64,000 nt of DNA. It comes from Pseudonocardia thermophila (lineage in GTDB: Bacteria > Actinomycetota > Actinomycetes > Mycobacteriales > Pseudonocardiaceae). This document shows positions 7,262 through 15,637 of the stretch, one piece after another (the first letter of the stretch is position 1; every line of letters begins with the position of its first letter). The stretch lies in assembly GCF_900142365.1 (NCBI RefSeq), contig NZ_FRAP01000026.1:22047-86046 (forward strand). Reading direction: 5' to 3'. The translations under genes and the position numbers were made by a program. Under the pieces are notes generated by a model that was not told the DNA's origin, did not search any database, and saw only the letters and a program-made list of their open reading frames with translations.

Positions 7262-7927
7262 TCAGGCCGGCTGCCGCTGCGTGATGCGGTCGAGCCAGGC
7301 CTGCTTCTCCGCCGAGAGGTGCTCGCGCGCGGCCAGCACCCGCGGCAGCCGGGACCGGTCCCCGCCGTGCAGAGCGAGGACGTCGGCGACGGTGGCGCCG
7401 TGCGCCGGGGTGTCCAGCACCCTCACCCGGTCCCCCGCCCGCACGTACCCCGGCCGCTCGACGGCGAGGTAGCAGCCCGGCCGCAGCGCCGCGATGAACC
7501 GCTTGACGAGATCGGGCACCCCGCGGAACGCGGCGAACACCCGGCACGGGATGCGCGCACCGCGCACCTGCAGGATCGGCCCGTCCTCCGGGTCGCCGAC
7601 GAGCCAGCGCTGGCCCAGGACAGCGGTGGAGCAGTCGATGCCGTCCAGGGTGAGGTTCTCCCCGACGCCGCCGGGCCGGACGTCCTGGCCGAGCTCGGCG
7701 GACCAGAACGCGAGATCGGCCGTCGAGTAGGCGTACACGGCCTGGTCGGGCCCGCCGTGGTGATCGGTGTCGCAGATCGTGTCGCCCGCCGCGCCGCCGA
7801 CGTCGAGCAGGACCGGGTGATCGACCGGCCGCTTGTCGATCCCCGTCCGGCCGTTGCGGGCGTAGGGGACAGCGGTGCGCACCACCGCGAGGTTGACCGA
7901 GACGACGGTGCCGGACAGCTGATCCAT
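7262..7927 (-). CDS. MOSC-domain protein (molybdenum-cofactor-linked)
   Basis: The 221-residue protein has a single MOSC domain, as in YiiM-type proteins that bind sulfur-carrying Moco or reduce hydroxylated bases. Characteristic stretches are GRTGIDKRPVDHPVLLDVGG near the start, DHHGGPDQAVYAYSTADLAFW, then VGENLTLDGIDCSTAVLGQRW and the late IPCRVF, whose Cys is the conserved family Cys. No 2Fe-2S or beta-barrel fusion partner is attached. It is transcribed toward marR with a hairpin between. The substrate cannot be told from sequence. Confidence 0.82.
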   Translation of the reverse strand: MDQLSGTVVSVNLAVVRTAVPYARNGRTGIDKRPVDHPVLLDVGGAAGDTICDTDHHGGPDQAVYAYSTADLAFWSAELGQDVRPGGVGENLTLDGIDCSTAVLGQRWLVGDPEDGPILQVRGARIPCRVFAAFRGVPDLVKRFIAALRPGCYLAVERPGYVRAGDRVRVLDTPAHGATVADVLALHGGDRSRLPRVLAAREHLSAEKQAWLDRITQRQPA

Positions 7928-7982
7928 GGCGCAAAGCCTGCCAAACGGTCCCGGCCGGGTTCACCGGGATTCCCGCCTGCGG

Positions 7983-8390
7983 TCAGCCGGCCGGCAGCAC
8001 CTCCGCGGTGGCTGCGGTGATCGCCGCGTACGGGAACGCGGCGAGCAGCAGCACCGCGACGGCCACGATCACGATGCGGGCGAACCAGCTCGCCCGGGCC
8101 CCCAGCCAGCCCGCCAGGAACGCCACCAGCAGCGGCACGGTCAGCGGGAGCAGCACGCCGAACCACGCCGGCCGGTCGGCCATCCGCACCCCGGTGAGCA
8201 TGGTGAGCGCCCCGCCGGCGACCACCAGCGCGAGAAGTCCGCCCACGAGCAGCCCGAAGCGCTTGCTCGCCCGGCCCGACAGGAACCCGATCACCAGCAC
8301 GGCGAGCAGTACGGCCGCCGCGAGCGCGGGGTCGCCGGAACCGATCGGGGGCAGGATCGCGTCGACGTTCACGAGCCCATCGTGGCGCAC
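7983..8390 (-). CDS. Small four-TM membrane protein of unknown function
   Basis: The protein is about 135 residues with four hydrophobic helices and few polar residues (AAAVLLAVLVIGFLSG, FGLLVGGLLALVVAGGAL, WFGVLLPLTVPLLVAFLAGWL, IVIVAVAVLLLAAFPYAAI). No known family is evident. It lies 13 bases after lepA on the same strand and may be co-transcribed. GTG 8390 and GTG 8372 are both possible starts, and neither has a strong ribosome-binding site. Confidence 0.6.
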   Translation of the reverse strand: MRHDGLVNVDAILPPIGSGDPALAAAVLLAVLVIGFLSGRASKRFGLLVGGLLALVVAGGALTMLTGVRMADRPAWFGVLLPLTVPLLVAFLAGWLGARASWFARIVIVAVAVLLLAAFPYAAITAATAEVLPAG

Positions 8391-8403
8391 GCCGATCGCG
8401 CGG

Positions 8404-10254
8404 CTACTTCTTTCCCTTCTGCTGGTCGGCCGCGCCGGTGTCCGTGGACAGCGCAGCGACGAAGGCCTCCTGCGGCACGTCGACCCGCCCGATGGTCTTC
8501 ATGCGCTTCTTGCCTTCCTTCTGCCGCTCCAGCAGCTTGCGCTTGCGGGTGATGTCACCGCCGTAGCACTTGGCGAGGACGTCCTTGCGCAGCGCGCGGA
8601 TGGTCTCGCGGGCGATGATCCGCGAGCCGATGGCCGCCTGGATCGGCACCTCGAACTGCTGGCGCGGGATGAGCTCGCGCAGCTTCTGGGTCATCATGCT
8701 GCCGTAGGCGTAGGCGTCGTCCTTGTGCCGGATCGCGGAGAACGCGTCCACCGGTTCGCCCTGCAGCATGATGTCGACCTTGACCAGATCGGCGCGCTGC
8801 TCGCCGGCCTCCTCGTAGTCGAGGCTGGCGTAGCCGCGGGTGCGGGACTTCAGCGAGTCGAAGAAGTCGAAGATGATCTCGGCGAGCGGCATCGTGTACC
8901 GCAGCTCGACGCGCGTCTCCGAGAGGTAGTCCATGCCGGCCAGCTGCCCGCGCCGGCTCTGGCACAGCTCCATGATCGCACCGATGAACTCCGCGGGGGA
9001 GATCAGCGTCACCTTCACGACCGGCTCGTAGACCTCGGCGATCTTGCCGGTGGGCCAGTCGGACGGGTTGGTCACCCGCATCTCGGTGCCGTCGTCCTTC
9101 ACGACCCGGTAGACGACGTTCGGCGCGGTGGAGATCAGGTCGAGGCCGTACTCGCGCTCCAGCCGGTCGCGGGTGATCTCCAGGTGCAGCAGGCCGAGGA
9201 AACCGCAGCGGAACCCGAACCCCAGCGCCGCCGACGTCTCCGGCTCGTAGGTGAGCGCGGCGTCGTTCAGCTGCAGCTTGTCCAGCGCGTCGCGCAGATC
9301 GGGGTACTGCGACCCGTCGACCGGGTAGAGCCCGGAGTAGACCATCGGGCGCGGCTCCCGGTAACCGGTGAGCGGCTCGCTGGCCCCGTCCCGCTGGGTG
9401 GTGACGGTGTCGCCGACCTTCGACTGGCGGACGTCCTTCACGCCGGTGATGAGGTAGCCGACCTCGCCGACGCCCAGCCCCTTGGACGGCTTCGGCTCGG
9501 GTGACACGATGCCGACCTCGAGCAGCTCGTGCGTGGCCCCGGTGGACATCATCCGGATCCGCTCGCGCGGCAGGATCTTCCCGTCGACGACGCGGATGTA
9601 GGTGACGACGCCGCGGTAGGTGTCGTAGACCGAGTCGAAGATCATCGCGCGGGCGGGCGCGTCGGGATCGCCCACCGGCGGCGGCACCAGCTCGACGACC
9701 TTGTCCAGCAGCTCGGAGACGCCGAACCCGGTCTTCGCGCTCACCCGCAGCACGTCATCGGGCTCGCAGCCGATGATGTGCGCGATCTCGGCGGAGTAGC
9801 GGTCGGGGTCGGCGGCCGGCAGGTCGATCTTGTTGAGGACCGGGATGATCGTGAGGTCCTTCTCCATGGCCAGGTACAGGTTGGCCAGGGTCTGCGCCTC
9901 GATCCCCTGCGCGGCGTCGACCAGCAGGATCGCGCCCTCGCACGCCTCGAGCGCGCGGCTGACCTCGTAGGTGAAGTCGACGTGCCCCGGCGTGTCGATC
10001 ATGTGCAGGACGTACTGCTCGCCGCCGACCTCCCACGGCAACCGCACGTTCTGCGCCTTGATCGTGATGCCGCGCTCACGCTCGATGTCCATCCGGTCGA
10101 GGTACTGCGCGCGCATCAGCCGCTCGTCGACGACGCCGGTCAGCTGCAGCATCCGGTCGGCCAGGGTGGACTTGCCGTGGTCGATGTGGGCGATGATGCA
10201 GAAGTTCCTGATCCTCTCGGGATCAGTGAAGGTCTCATCGGCGAACGAGGACAA
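8404..10254 (-). CDS. lepA: Elongation factor 4 (LepA), ribosomal back-translocase GTPase
   Basis: LepA is a ribosome-bound GTPase that helps translation under stress and back-translocates tRNA. The 616-residue protein has the G-domain motif AHIDHGKST near residue 20, switch-region RERGITIKA, DTPGHVDF, and NKIDLPAADP. EF-G-like domains and the LepA-specific C-terminal domain follow (YASLDYEEAGEQRADLVKVDIMLQGEPVDAFS) with a Lys-rich end. The TTG at 10254 is chosen because AGAAGGA stands 7 nt upstream and the N-terminus then matches other LepA proteins; a longer reading would add about 36 unlikely residues. It is divergent from the iron-transport operon. Confidence 0.96.
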   Translation of the reverse strand: MSSFADETFTDPERIRNFCIIAHIDHGKSTLADRMLQLTGVVDERLMRAQYLDRMDIERERGITIKAQNVRLPWEVGGEQYVLHMIDTPGHVDFTYEVSRALEACEGAILLVDAAQGIEAQTLANLYLAMEKDLTIIPVLNKIDLPAADPDRYSAEIAHIIGCEPDDVLRVSAKTGFGVSELLDKVVELVPPPVGDPDAPARAMIFDSVYDTYRGVVTYIRVVDGKILPRERIRMMSTGATHELLEVGIVSPEPKPSKGLGVGEVGYLITGVKDVRQSKVGDTVTTQRDGASEPLTGYREPRPMVYSGLYPVDGSQYPDLRDALDKLQLNDAALTYEPETSAALGFGFRCGFLGLLHLEITRDRLEREYGLDLISTAPNVVYRVVKDDGTEMRVTNPSDWPTGKIAEVYEPVVKVTLISPAEFIGAIMELCQSRRGQLAGMDYLSETRVELRYTMPLAEIIFDFFDSLKSRTRGYASLDYEEAGEQRADLVKVDIMLQGEPVDAFSAIRHKDDAYAYGSMMTQKLRELIPRQQFEVPIQAAIGSRIIARETIRALRKDVLAKCYGGDITRKRKLLERQKEGKKRMKTIGRVDVPQEAFVAALSTDTGAADQQKGKK

Positions 10255-10376
10255 GGCGCGTTCCTTCTCGGGCTGCGGGAGCCTCCATCGTCCCATGTCC
10301 GCGTGGCGGGCTCGCGGTGGTCCGGGACCGTCACCGATCGGCGACGAGGTTGTCCGCCGCACCTACCCAGAACAGG

Positions 10377-10395
10377 TTTGGTAAGGCTAGGCTTC
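10377..10395 (+). promoter_or_regulatory. Candidate IdeR/DtxR-like iron box
   Basis: The 19 bases match the mycobacterial IdeR consensus at about 13 positions, including the central AGGCTA. They stand 34 nt before the ferric-iron substrate-binding-protein gene, where an iron-responsive repressor would be expected. Only the sequence match supports this. Confidence 0.5.
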
Positions 10396-10428
10396 GCTCG
10401 CTAGTCACGGACAAAGGGGACCTACATC

Positions 10429-11499
10429 ATGAGCGTTCTCGCAGTGCGGTGGCGACGGAGCCTGGCTGCCGGCGTCGCCCTTGCTGCCGCTGCAACCCTG
10501 GCCGCGTGCGGTAGCGGCAGCGACTCGGGAGGCGGAGCGGCGGACTCGACACCGGCGCAGGCGGCGACCCTCACGATCTACTCCGGGCGCAGCGAGTCGC
10601 TCGTCGGCGGCCTGCTCGACCAGCTGAAGGCGGCGGTCGGGGTTCCCGTCGAGGTCCGCTACGGCAGCACCGGCGAGATGAGCGCGCAGATCCTCGAGGA
10701 GGGCTCGGCGTCCCCCGCCGACGTCTTCTTCGGACAGGACGCCGGCGCGCTCGGCGCGCTGTCCAAGGCCGGCATGCTCGCCCCGCTGCCGGCCGAGGTC
10801 ACCGCTCCGGTCGACGCCCGCTACAAGGCCGCGGACAACACCTGGGTCGCCACGTCGGCCCGCGCCCGCGTCGTCGCCTACAACACCGACAAGGTGCCCG
10901 CCGACCAGCTGCCGGCGAACGTCGACGCGCTGCTCGACCCGAAGTGGAAGGGCAAGATCGGCTACGCCCCGTCGAACGCGTCGTGGCTGTCGTTCGTGAC
11001 CGGCCTGCGGCTGCTGCGCGGCGAGGACGGGGCGCGCCAGTGGCTCACCGCGTTCGCGGCGCAGGACCCGCAGCGGTTCGAGGGCAACGGCAACATCCTC
11101 GACGCGCTCGCCCAGGGCACGATCGACCTCGGCCTGGTCAACCACTACTACCTGTACGAGAAGACCCGGGACAAGGACCCGGCGACCTACCCCGTCCGCA
11201 ACCACTACGTCCCGAACGACCCGCTCGGCCTGATCAACGTCGCGGGTGTGGGCGTGGTGAAGTCCACCGACGCGCCGGAGGCAGCGCAGAAGGCCGTCGC
11301 GTTCCTGCTCTCCCCCCAGGCGCAGCAGTACCTGGTCGACCGAACGGCTGAGTACCCGACGGTCGCGGGCGTCACGCCGTCCCGCAAGGAGCCGCCGCTG
11401 CCGGATCTGTCGACCCTGAACGGGCCCGCCGTCGACCTCGCCGCGCTCGACTCGCTGCCCCAGACCGAGCAGCTGCTGCAAGAGGTCGGGCTGCTCTGA
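10429..11499 (+). CDS. Ferric-iron ABC transporter substrate-binding lipoprotein
   Basis: This 356-residue extracellular lipoprotein captures ferric iron for the transporter encoded next. The signal peptide ends in the lipobox LAAC with Cys27. LTIYSGRSESLVGGLLDQ and the strand-hinge RYGSTGEMSAQILEEG are typical of FbpA/FutA-type proteins. The HYYLYE segment carries the neighbouring Tyr pair that coordinates Fe(III) in this family. A strong AAAGGGGA ribosome-binding site precedes the ATG. It leads a three-gene operon behind a possible IdeR box, so it is probably induced by low iron. Confidence 0.88.
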   Translation: MSVLAVRWRRSLAAGVALAAAATLAACGSGSDSGGGAADSTPAQAATLTIYSGRSESLVGGLLDQLKAAVGVPVEVRYGSTGEMSAQILEEGSASPADVFFGQDAGALGALSKAGMLAPLPAEVTAPVDARYKAADNTWVATSARARVVAYNTDKVPADQLPANVDALLDPKWKGKIGYAPSNASWLSFVTGLRLLRGEDGARQWLTAFAAQDPQRFEGNGNILDALAQGTIDLGLVNHYYLYEKTRDKDPATYPVRNHYVPNDPLGLINVAGVGVVKSTDAPEAAQKAVAFLLSPQAQQYLVDRTAEYPTVAGVTPSRKEPPLPDLSTLNGPAVDLAALDSLPQTEQLLQEVGLL

Positions 11500-13046
11500 C
11501 CGCCACAGTCGCCCGGACGCGGTCCCGGCGGCCGGTTCATCCGAACCGGCCGCCGGTCCTGCTCCTCGCCGGCGCGGCGGCCGCGGCCGTCGTCGCGGTC
11601 GTGCCGCTGGTCTACCTCGCGGTCCGCGCGGGTGGGGCCGGCCCGGAGCGCGTGCTGCAGATCCTCAGCGGGCCGCGCACGCTCGAGCTGGCGATGCGCA
11701 GCATCGGGCTCGCGGCAGCGGTGACCGCGGCGTGCGTGGTCATCGGCACCGGCGCCGCGTGGCTCGTCGTCCGCACCGACATCCCGCGGCCGCGGGTGTT
11801 CGCCGTGCTGCTGGCGCTGCCGCTGGCCGTCCCGTCCTACGTCGCGGGCTTCACCTGGATCGCGGAGGCACCCGGGCTCGCCGGGTTCTGGGGCGCGTTC
11901 GGCGTTCTGACCGCGGTGAACTTCCCGTACGTGCTGCTCCCGGTCGCCGCCGCGCTGCGCAGCGCCGACGCCGCCACCGAGGAGGTGGCCCGCTCGCTCG
12001 GGTACGGGCCGCTGCGCGTGCTCGCGACCGTCACGTGGGCGCACGTGCGGCCCGCCGCCACCGCCGGCGGGCTGCTCGTCGCGCTCTACGTGCTCAGCGA
12101 CTTCGGCGCCGTCTCCCTCATGCGCTTCGAGACCTTCACCCTCGGCATCTACACCAGCTACCGCGGCACGTTCGACCGCACGCCCGCCGCGGTGCTGGGC
12201 TGCGTGCTCGTCGCGCTGGCCGCCCTCGTCACGTGGGGCGAGGCCCGCGCCCGCGGCCGCTCGGCCCACCGCACCTCCTCCGGCGCGCCGCGGCCGCCGT
12301 CGCCGGTGCGGCTGGGCCGGTGGAAGCCGGTCGCGGTCGCGGCGCTGCTCGGCGTCGTCGCGATCTCGGCGGGCGTGCCGGTGCTGAGCCTCGTGCGCTG
12401 GACGGCCACCGGCACCGATCTCGACCTCGGCGCGCTCGCGGCGGCGACGCTCACCACGTTCGAGGTCGCTGCGCTGGGTGCCGCGCTGACGACCGTGCTC
12501 GCGGTCCCGGTCGGTGTGCTGGCCGCGCGCTACCGCACCCGGACCGTCGCGCTGCTGGAGGCCGGCACGTACGTGGGGCACGCACTGCCCGGCATCACCG
12601 TCGGGCTCGCGCTGGTGTTCCTCGGCGTGCGGCTCGTACCGGGCATGTACCAGCAGCTGCCGCTGCTGCTCGTCGGCTACGCGGTGCTGTTCCTGCCGCT
12701 GGCCGTCGGCAGCGTGCGCACCGCGGTGGCCGCCGCCCCGCCGCGGCTGGAGGAGGTCTCGCGCTCACTCGGCCACGGCCGGGTCGCGACCCTGTTCAGG
12801 GTGACCCTCCCCCTGGCCGCGCCCGGCATCGCGGCCGGTGCGGCACTGGCCGCGCTCACGATCGCCAAGGAGCTGCCGGCCACGCTCATGCTGCGCCCCA
12901 CCGGCGCCGACACCCTGGCCGTGGAGCTCTGGCAACACACGTCGGTCAGCGAGTACGCGGCAGCCGCACCGTACGCGGCGGCGCTCGTCATACTCGCGGT
13001 CGTGCCGACCCTCCTGCTGCAGCGCATCACCGGGCGGCCCGCATGA
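11496..13046 (+). CDS. Ferric-iron ABC transporter permease, probably starting at CTG
   Basis: The protein has two fused inner-membrane permease halves, each with an EAA loop (DAATEEVARSLGYGPLRVL and LEEVSRSLGHGRVATLFRVTLP), as in FbpB/SfuB. Coding-like sequence extends upstream of the first ATG/GTG/TTG (GTG 11601) and encodes most of TM1 (VLLLAGAAAAAVVAVVPLVYLAV) after a basic N-terminus. The only suitable codon is CTG at 11496, overlapping the TGA of the binding-protein gene, with AGAGG about 11 nt upstream. From CTG the protein has 516 residues; from GTG 11601 it has 481 and lacks half of TM1. The ATP-binding subunit gene overlaps its end. Confidence 0.75.
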   Translation: MTATVARTRSRRPVHPNRPPVLLLAGAAAAAVVAVVPLVYLAVRAGGAGPERVLQILSGPRTLELAMRSIGLAAAVTAACVVIGTGAAWLVVRTDIPRPRVFAVLLALPLAVPSYVAGFTWIAEAPGLAGFWGAFGVLTAVNFPYVLLPVAAALRSADAATEEVARSLGYGPLRVLATVTWAHVRPAATAGGLLVALYVLSDFGAVSLMRFETFTLGIYTSYRGTFDRTPAAVLGCVLVALAALVTWGEARARGRSAHRTSSGAPRPPSPVRLGRWKPVAVAALLGVVAISAGVPVLSLVRWTATGTDLDLGALAAATLTTFEVAALGAALTTVLAVPVGVLAARYRTRTVALLEAGTYVGHALPGITVGLALVFLGVRLVPGMYQQLPLLLVGYAVLFLPLAVGSVRTAVAAAPPRLEEVSRSLGHGRVATLFRVTLPLAAPGIAAGAALAALTIAKELPATLMLRPTGADTLAVELWQHTSVSEYAAAAPYAAALVILAVVPTLLLQRITGRPA

Positions 13047-14092
13047 CCGGGCCCGCGCTGAGCGTCCGCGGTCTGCGGGCCGGCTTCCCGGACCACCCCG
13101 ACGTGCTGGCCGGCATCGACCTGGAGGTGCCCCGCGGGGGGCTGGTCGCCGTGCTCGGGGCGTCCGGCGGCGGCAAGACGACGCTGCTGCGGGTCGTGGC
13201 GGGCTTCCACCCCGCTGCCGCCGGCACCGTCGAGCTCGGCGGCCGGCCGGTGGCCGGGCCGGGCCTGCACGTGCCCCCGGAGCGGCGGCGGATCGGGCTG
13301 GTGCCGCAGGAGGGGGCGCTGTTCCCGCACCTCACGGTCGCTGACAACGTCGGTTTCGGGCTGAGCCGGCGGGAGCGGCGCGGATCGCGCGTGGCGGAGA
13401 TGCTGGAGCTGGTCGGCCTGGCGGGCTTCGAGGAGCGCCGACCGGGTGAGCTCTCCGGTGGGCAGCAGCAGCGGGTGGCGGTGGCCAGGGCGCTCGCGGC
13501 CGCCCCCGAGCTCGTCCTGCTCGACGAGCCGTTCTCCGCGCTCGACGCGGGTCTGCGCAGCGAGGTGCGCGATCAGGTCCGGGAGGCGCTGCGCGCCGCA
13601 GGGGCGAGCGCGGTGCTCGTCACCCACGACCAGCAGGAGGCACTGGGCTGCGCCGATCTGGTCGCCGTGCTGCGCGACGGGCGGATGGTGCAGACCGGGA
13701 CCCCGCAGCAGATCTACCGCGAGCCCGCCGATCTCGGCGTGGCCCGCTTCGTCGGGGAGGCCGTGGTACTGCCGGGGAGCCTGCGCAACGGGTGTGCCCG
13801 CACCCCGATCGGCATGGTGCCGGTGGCCTCGGCGAACGGCTCCGGTGCGGACGAGAGCGGTTCGGTGCTGCTGCGCCCCGAGCAGCTGCGCGCGAGCGCG
13901 GACCCCCATGCCGCCGGCTCCGCGACCGTGCGGGAGATCGTCTTCCACGGCGCCGACACCACCGTGGTGGTAGAGCTGGGCGACGGCCTGCGCGTGAGGT
14001 GCCGGCAGCCCGACGTCCCGGACGTGCGGCCCGGCGACCCGGTCGCGGTCACCGTGCACGGGCAGGCGCGCTGGTTCCCCGAGACCCGGTAA
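13043..14092 (+). CDS. Ferric-iron ABC transporter ATP-binding protein
   Basis: This 349-residue ATPase drives iron import. The Walker A motif GASGGGKTT lies near residue 38, the Q-loop in LVPQEGALFPHL, the ABC signature LSGGQQQRVAVARAL near residue 135, Walker B LVLLDEPFSALD, and the switch His in VTHDQQEAL. The last 110 residues form the TOBE-like regulatory domain seen in FbpC-type subunits. The ATG overlaps the permease stop (ATGA), so the operon is translationally coupled. Confidence 0.92.
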   Translation: MTGPALSVRGLRAGFPDHPDVLAGIDLEVPRGGLVAVLGASGGGKTTLLRVVAGFHPAAAGTVELGGRPVAGPGLHVPPERRRIGLVPQEGALFPHLTVADNVGFGLSRRERRGSRVAEMLELVGLAGFEERRPGELSGGQQQRVAVARALAAAPELVLLDEPFSALDAGLRSEVRDQVREALRAAGASAVLVTHDQQEALGCADLVAVLRDGRMVQTGTPQQIYREPADLGVARFVGEAVVLPGSLRNGCARTPIGMVPVASANGSGADESGSVLLRPEQLRASADPHAAGSATVREIVFHGADTTVVVELGDGLRVRCRQPDVPDVRPGDPVAVTVHGQARWFPETR

Positions 14093-14097
14093 CGGGA

Positions 14098-14125
14098 CGG
14101 CGCTCGGTTCCCGATCGGAACGCCG
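14098..14125 (+). terminator. Weak hairpin after the iron-transport operon
   Basis: CGGCG pairs with CGCCG around an inner GTTCC/GGAAC stem with a bulge. It sits a few bases after the ATPase stop and before the SPFH promoter, and has no T-tract. Confidence 0.35.
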
Positions 14126-14136
14126 TGCGCGCAAGA

Positions 14137-14158
14137 TGATATCACTTTGCTATACTCG
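14137..14158 (+). promoter_or_regulatory. SPFH-operon promoter with an 11-bp direct repeat
   Basis: TGATATCACTT is followed immediately by TGCTATACTCG, an imperfect direct repeat with an 11-bp period. The second unit contains an extended -10 (TGCTATACT). Ribbon-helix-helix dimers typically bind such one-turn-spaced repeats, and a ribbon-helix-helix protein is encoded downstream. Autorepression is therefore plausible. Confidence 0.5.
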
Positions 14159-14192
14159 TGACAGCAACAGCGGCCGACCGAGGGAGATCACC

Positions 14193-15119
14193 ATGTCGAC
14201 CACCCGCAGCGCGCCCACCGGCGACGTCACCGTCCGCATGCCCGACCCCGCCGTGCAGGAGCGCCCGGCGTCGAGCACCAACGGGGTGCTGATGCTGCTG
14301 ATCGGCCTGGTGCTCCTCGTCGCCGCCGCCCTCGTGCTGGTCTCCGGGGTCAACGCCGAGGACGGCATCCGCATCACGATCGGTGTGCTCGTCGGCCTCG
14401 TGGGCCTGATCCTCCTGGCCGGGCTGCTCACCGTCGCGCCGGGCGAGGCGAAGGTGCTGCAACTGTTCGGCAGCTACACCGGCACGGTCCGCAAGCCGGG
14501 CCTGCACTGGGTCAACCCGCTGACCAGCAAGAAGAAGATCTCCACCCGGATCCGCAACCACGAGAGCGACGTGCTGAAGGTCAACGACCTCGACGGCAAC
14601 CCGATCGAGATCGCCGCCGTCGTCGTCTGGCAGGTCGAGGACACCGCGCGGGCGGTGTTCGAGGTGGACGAGTTCGTCGAGTTCGTGCACACCCAGACCG
14701 AGGCTGCGGTCCGCCACATCGCCACCACCTACGCCTACGACGCGCACACCGACGACACCGTGTCGCTGCGCGGCAACGCCGACTCGATCACCTCGGAGCT
14801 GTCGGCGGAGATCGCCGCGCGCGTCGAGTCGGCTGGGGTGCGGATCGTCGAGTCCCGCATCACCCACCTCGCCTACGCCCCCGAGATCGCCGGCGCGATG
14901 CTGCAGCGCCAGCAGGCCGGCGCGGTCGTCGCCGCGCGCAGCCACATCGTCGAAGGCGCGGTCGGTATGGTCGAGATGGCGCTGGAGAAGCTCTCCGAGA
15001 AGGAGATCGTCGACCTCGACGAGGAGCGCAAGGCCGCGATGGTGTCGAACCTGCTCGTCGTGCTGTGCGGCGACCGGGGCACGCAGCCGGTCGTCAACAC
15101 CGGTTCGCTCTACCACTGA
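14193..15119 (+). CDS. SPFH/stomatin-like membrane scaffold protein
   Basis: The 308-residue protein has two N-terminal membrane helices (about 28-80) and then the SPFH domain starting with VAPGEAKVLQLFGSYTGTVRKPGLHWVNP. The later QTEAAVRHIATTYAYDAH and ESRITHLAYAPEIAGAMLQRQQAGA are typical of this bacterial SPFH subfamily. Such proteins oligomerise and organise membrane microdomains, often in envelope-stress responses. It starts at ATG 14193 with GGGAG upstream. A ribbon-helix-helix gene begins 4 nt after its stop, and this adjacency is recurrent in actinobacteria (from memory). Confidence 0.85.
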   Translation: MSTTRSAPTGDVTVRMPDPAVQERPASSTNGVLMLLIGLVLLVAAALVLVSGVNAEDGIRITIGVLVGLVGLILLAGLLTVAPGEAKVLQLFGSYTGTVRKPGLHWVNPLTSKKKISTRIRNHESDVLKVNDLDGNPIEIAAVVVWQVEDTARAVFEVDEFVEFVHTQTEAAVRHIATTYAYDAHTDDTVSLRGNADSITSELSAEIAARVESAGVRIVESRITHLAYAPEIAGAMLQRQQAGAVVAARSHIVEGAVGMVEMALEKLSEKEIVDLDEERKAAMVSNLLVVLCGDRGTQPVVNTGSLYH

Positions 15120-15123
15120 ACCG

Positions 15124-15405
15124 GTGCCGGAGCGCAAGAGCTTCCTGCTGCGGCTCGACCCGGCCGTCCACGACGCGCTCGCGCGGTGGGCGGCCGACGA
15201 GCTGCGCAGCACCAACGCCCAGATCGACTACCTGCTGCGGCGGGCGCTCGCCGAGGCCGGTCGGCTGCCGAAGGAAGCGAAGCCACCACGGCCGCGGGGG
15301 CGTCCGGCCGGGCGGCGCACCGGCGACGGCACCACCACCGAGGGATACACCGAGGACCACACCCTCCGCCCGGATGGCAGGACGGACGGTGGTGCGGGGG
15401 CGTGA
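15124..15405 (+). CDS. Ribbon-helix-helix (Arc/HicB-type) protein, partner of the SPFH gene
   Basis: The 93-residue protein opens with a ribbon-helix-helix: PERKSFLLRLDPAVHDALARWAADELRSTNAQIDYLLRRALAEAG, with the short beta-strand FLLRL and the AQI(D/E)YLLR second helix of the Arc/HicB type. A strongly basic tail (PPRPRGRPAGRR) resembling an AT-hook minor-groove binder follows. It begins 4 nt after the SPFH stop, so it is probably co-translated. No HicA toxin is adjacent, so it is more likely an autoregulator than an antitoxin. Confidence 0.75.
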   Translation: MPERKSFLLRLDPAVHDALARWAADELRSTNAQIDYLLRRALAEAGRLPKEAKPPRPRGRPAGRRTGDGTTTEGYTEDHTLRPDGRTDGGAGA

Positions 15406-15444
15406 CGGACCGGATACCGGGCGAGACACGACGTGACCAGGGCT

Positions 15445-15462
15445 TTGCTCCGGTCGGAGCAA
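15445..15462. repeat. 18-bp perfect palindrome ahead of the GGDEF gene
   Basis: TTGCTCCG and CGGAGCAA are separated by two bases. The very short centre suits a dimeric regulator site better than an RNA hairpin. It lies between the ribbon-helix-helix gene and the diguanylate-cyclase gene; the 232-base gap holds nothing else evident. Confidence 0.5.
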
Positions 15463-15637
15463 CTGTGAGATCACCCACTGCCCGATGACGCCCCGATCGG
15501 CCGTGTGCCCTCCCGCCAACGGCGGCACCCGTGACACGATGCCCGACCATGGGATTGCGCAGGGTCGGCGACACCCGCGTCCCGTCTCGTGCAGCGCCGT
15601 CGATCAGGTCGTTCCGTCCATCGGAGGAGGGCACCGG

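Noticed and set aside
11732..14092. A long plus-strand frame joining the permease region to the ATPase gene, suggesting a fusion
   Set aside because: The first half is out of frame with the permease and is Arg/Ala-rich nonsense; the ATPase has its own ATG at 13043 overlapping the permease stop.
15124..15405. HicB antitoxin of a toxin-antitoxin pair
   Set aside because: No HicA-like toxin gene is adjacent; the upstream partner is an SPFH membrane protein.
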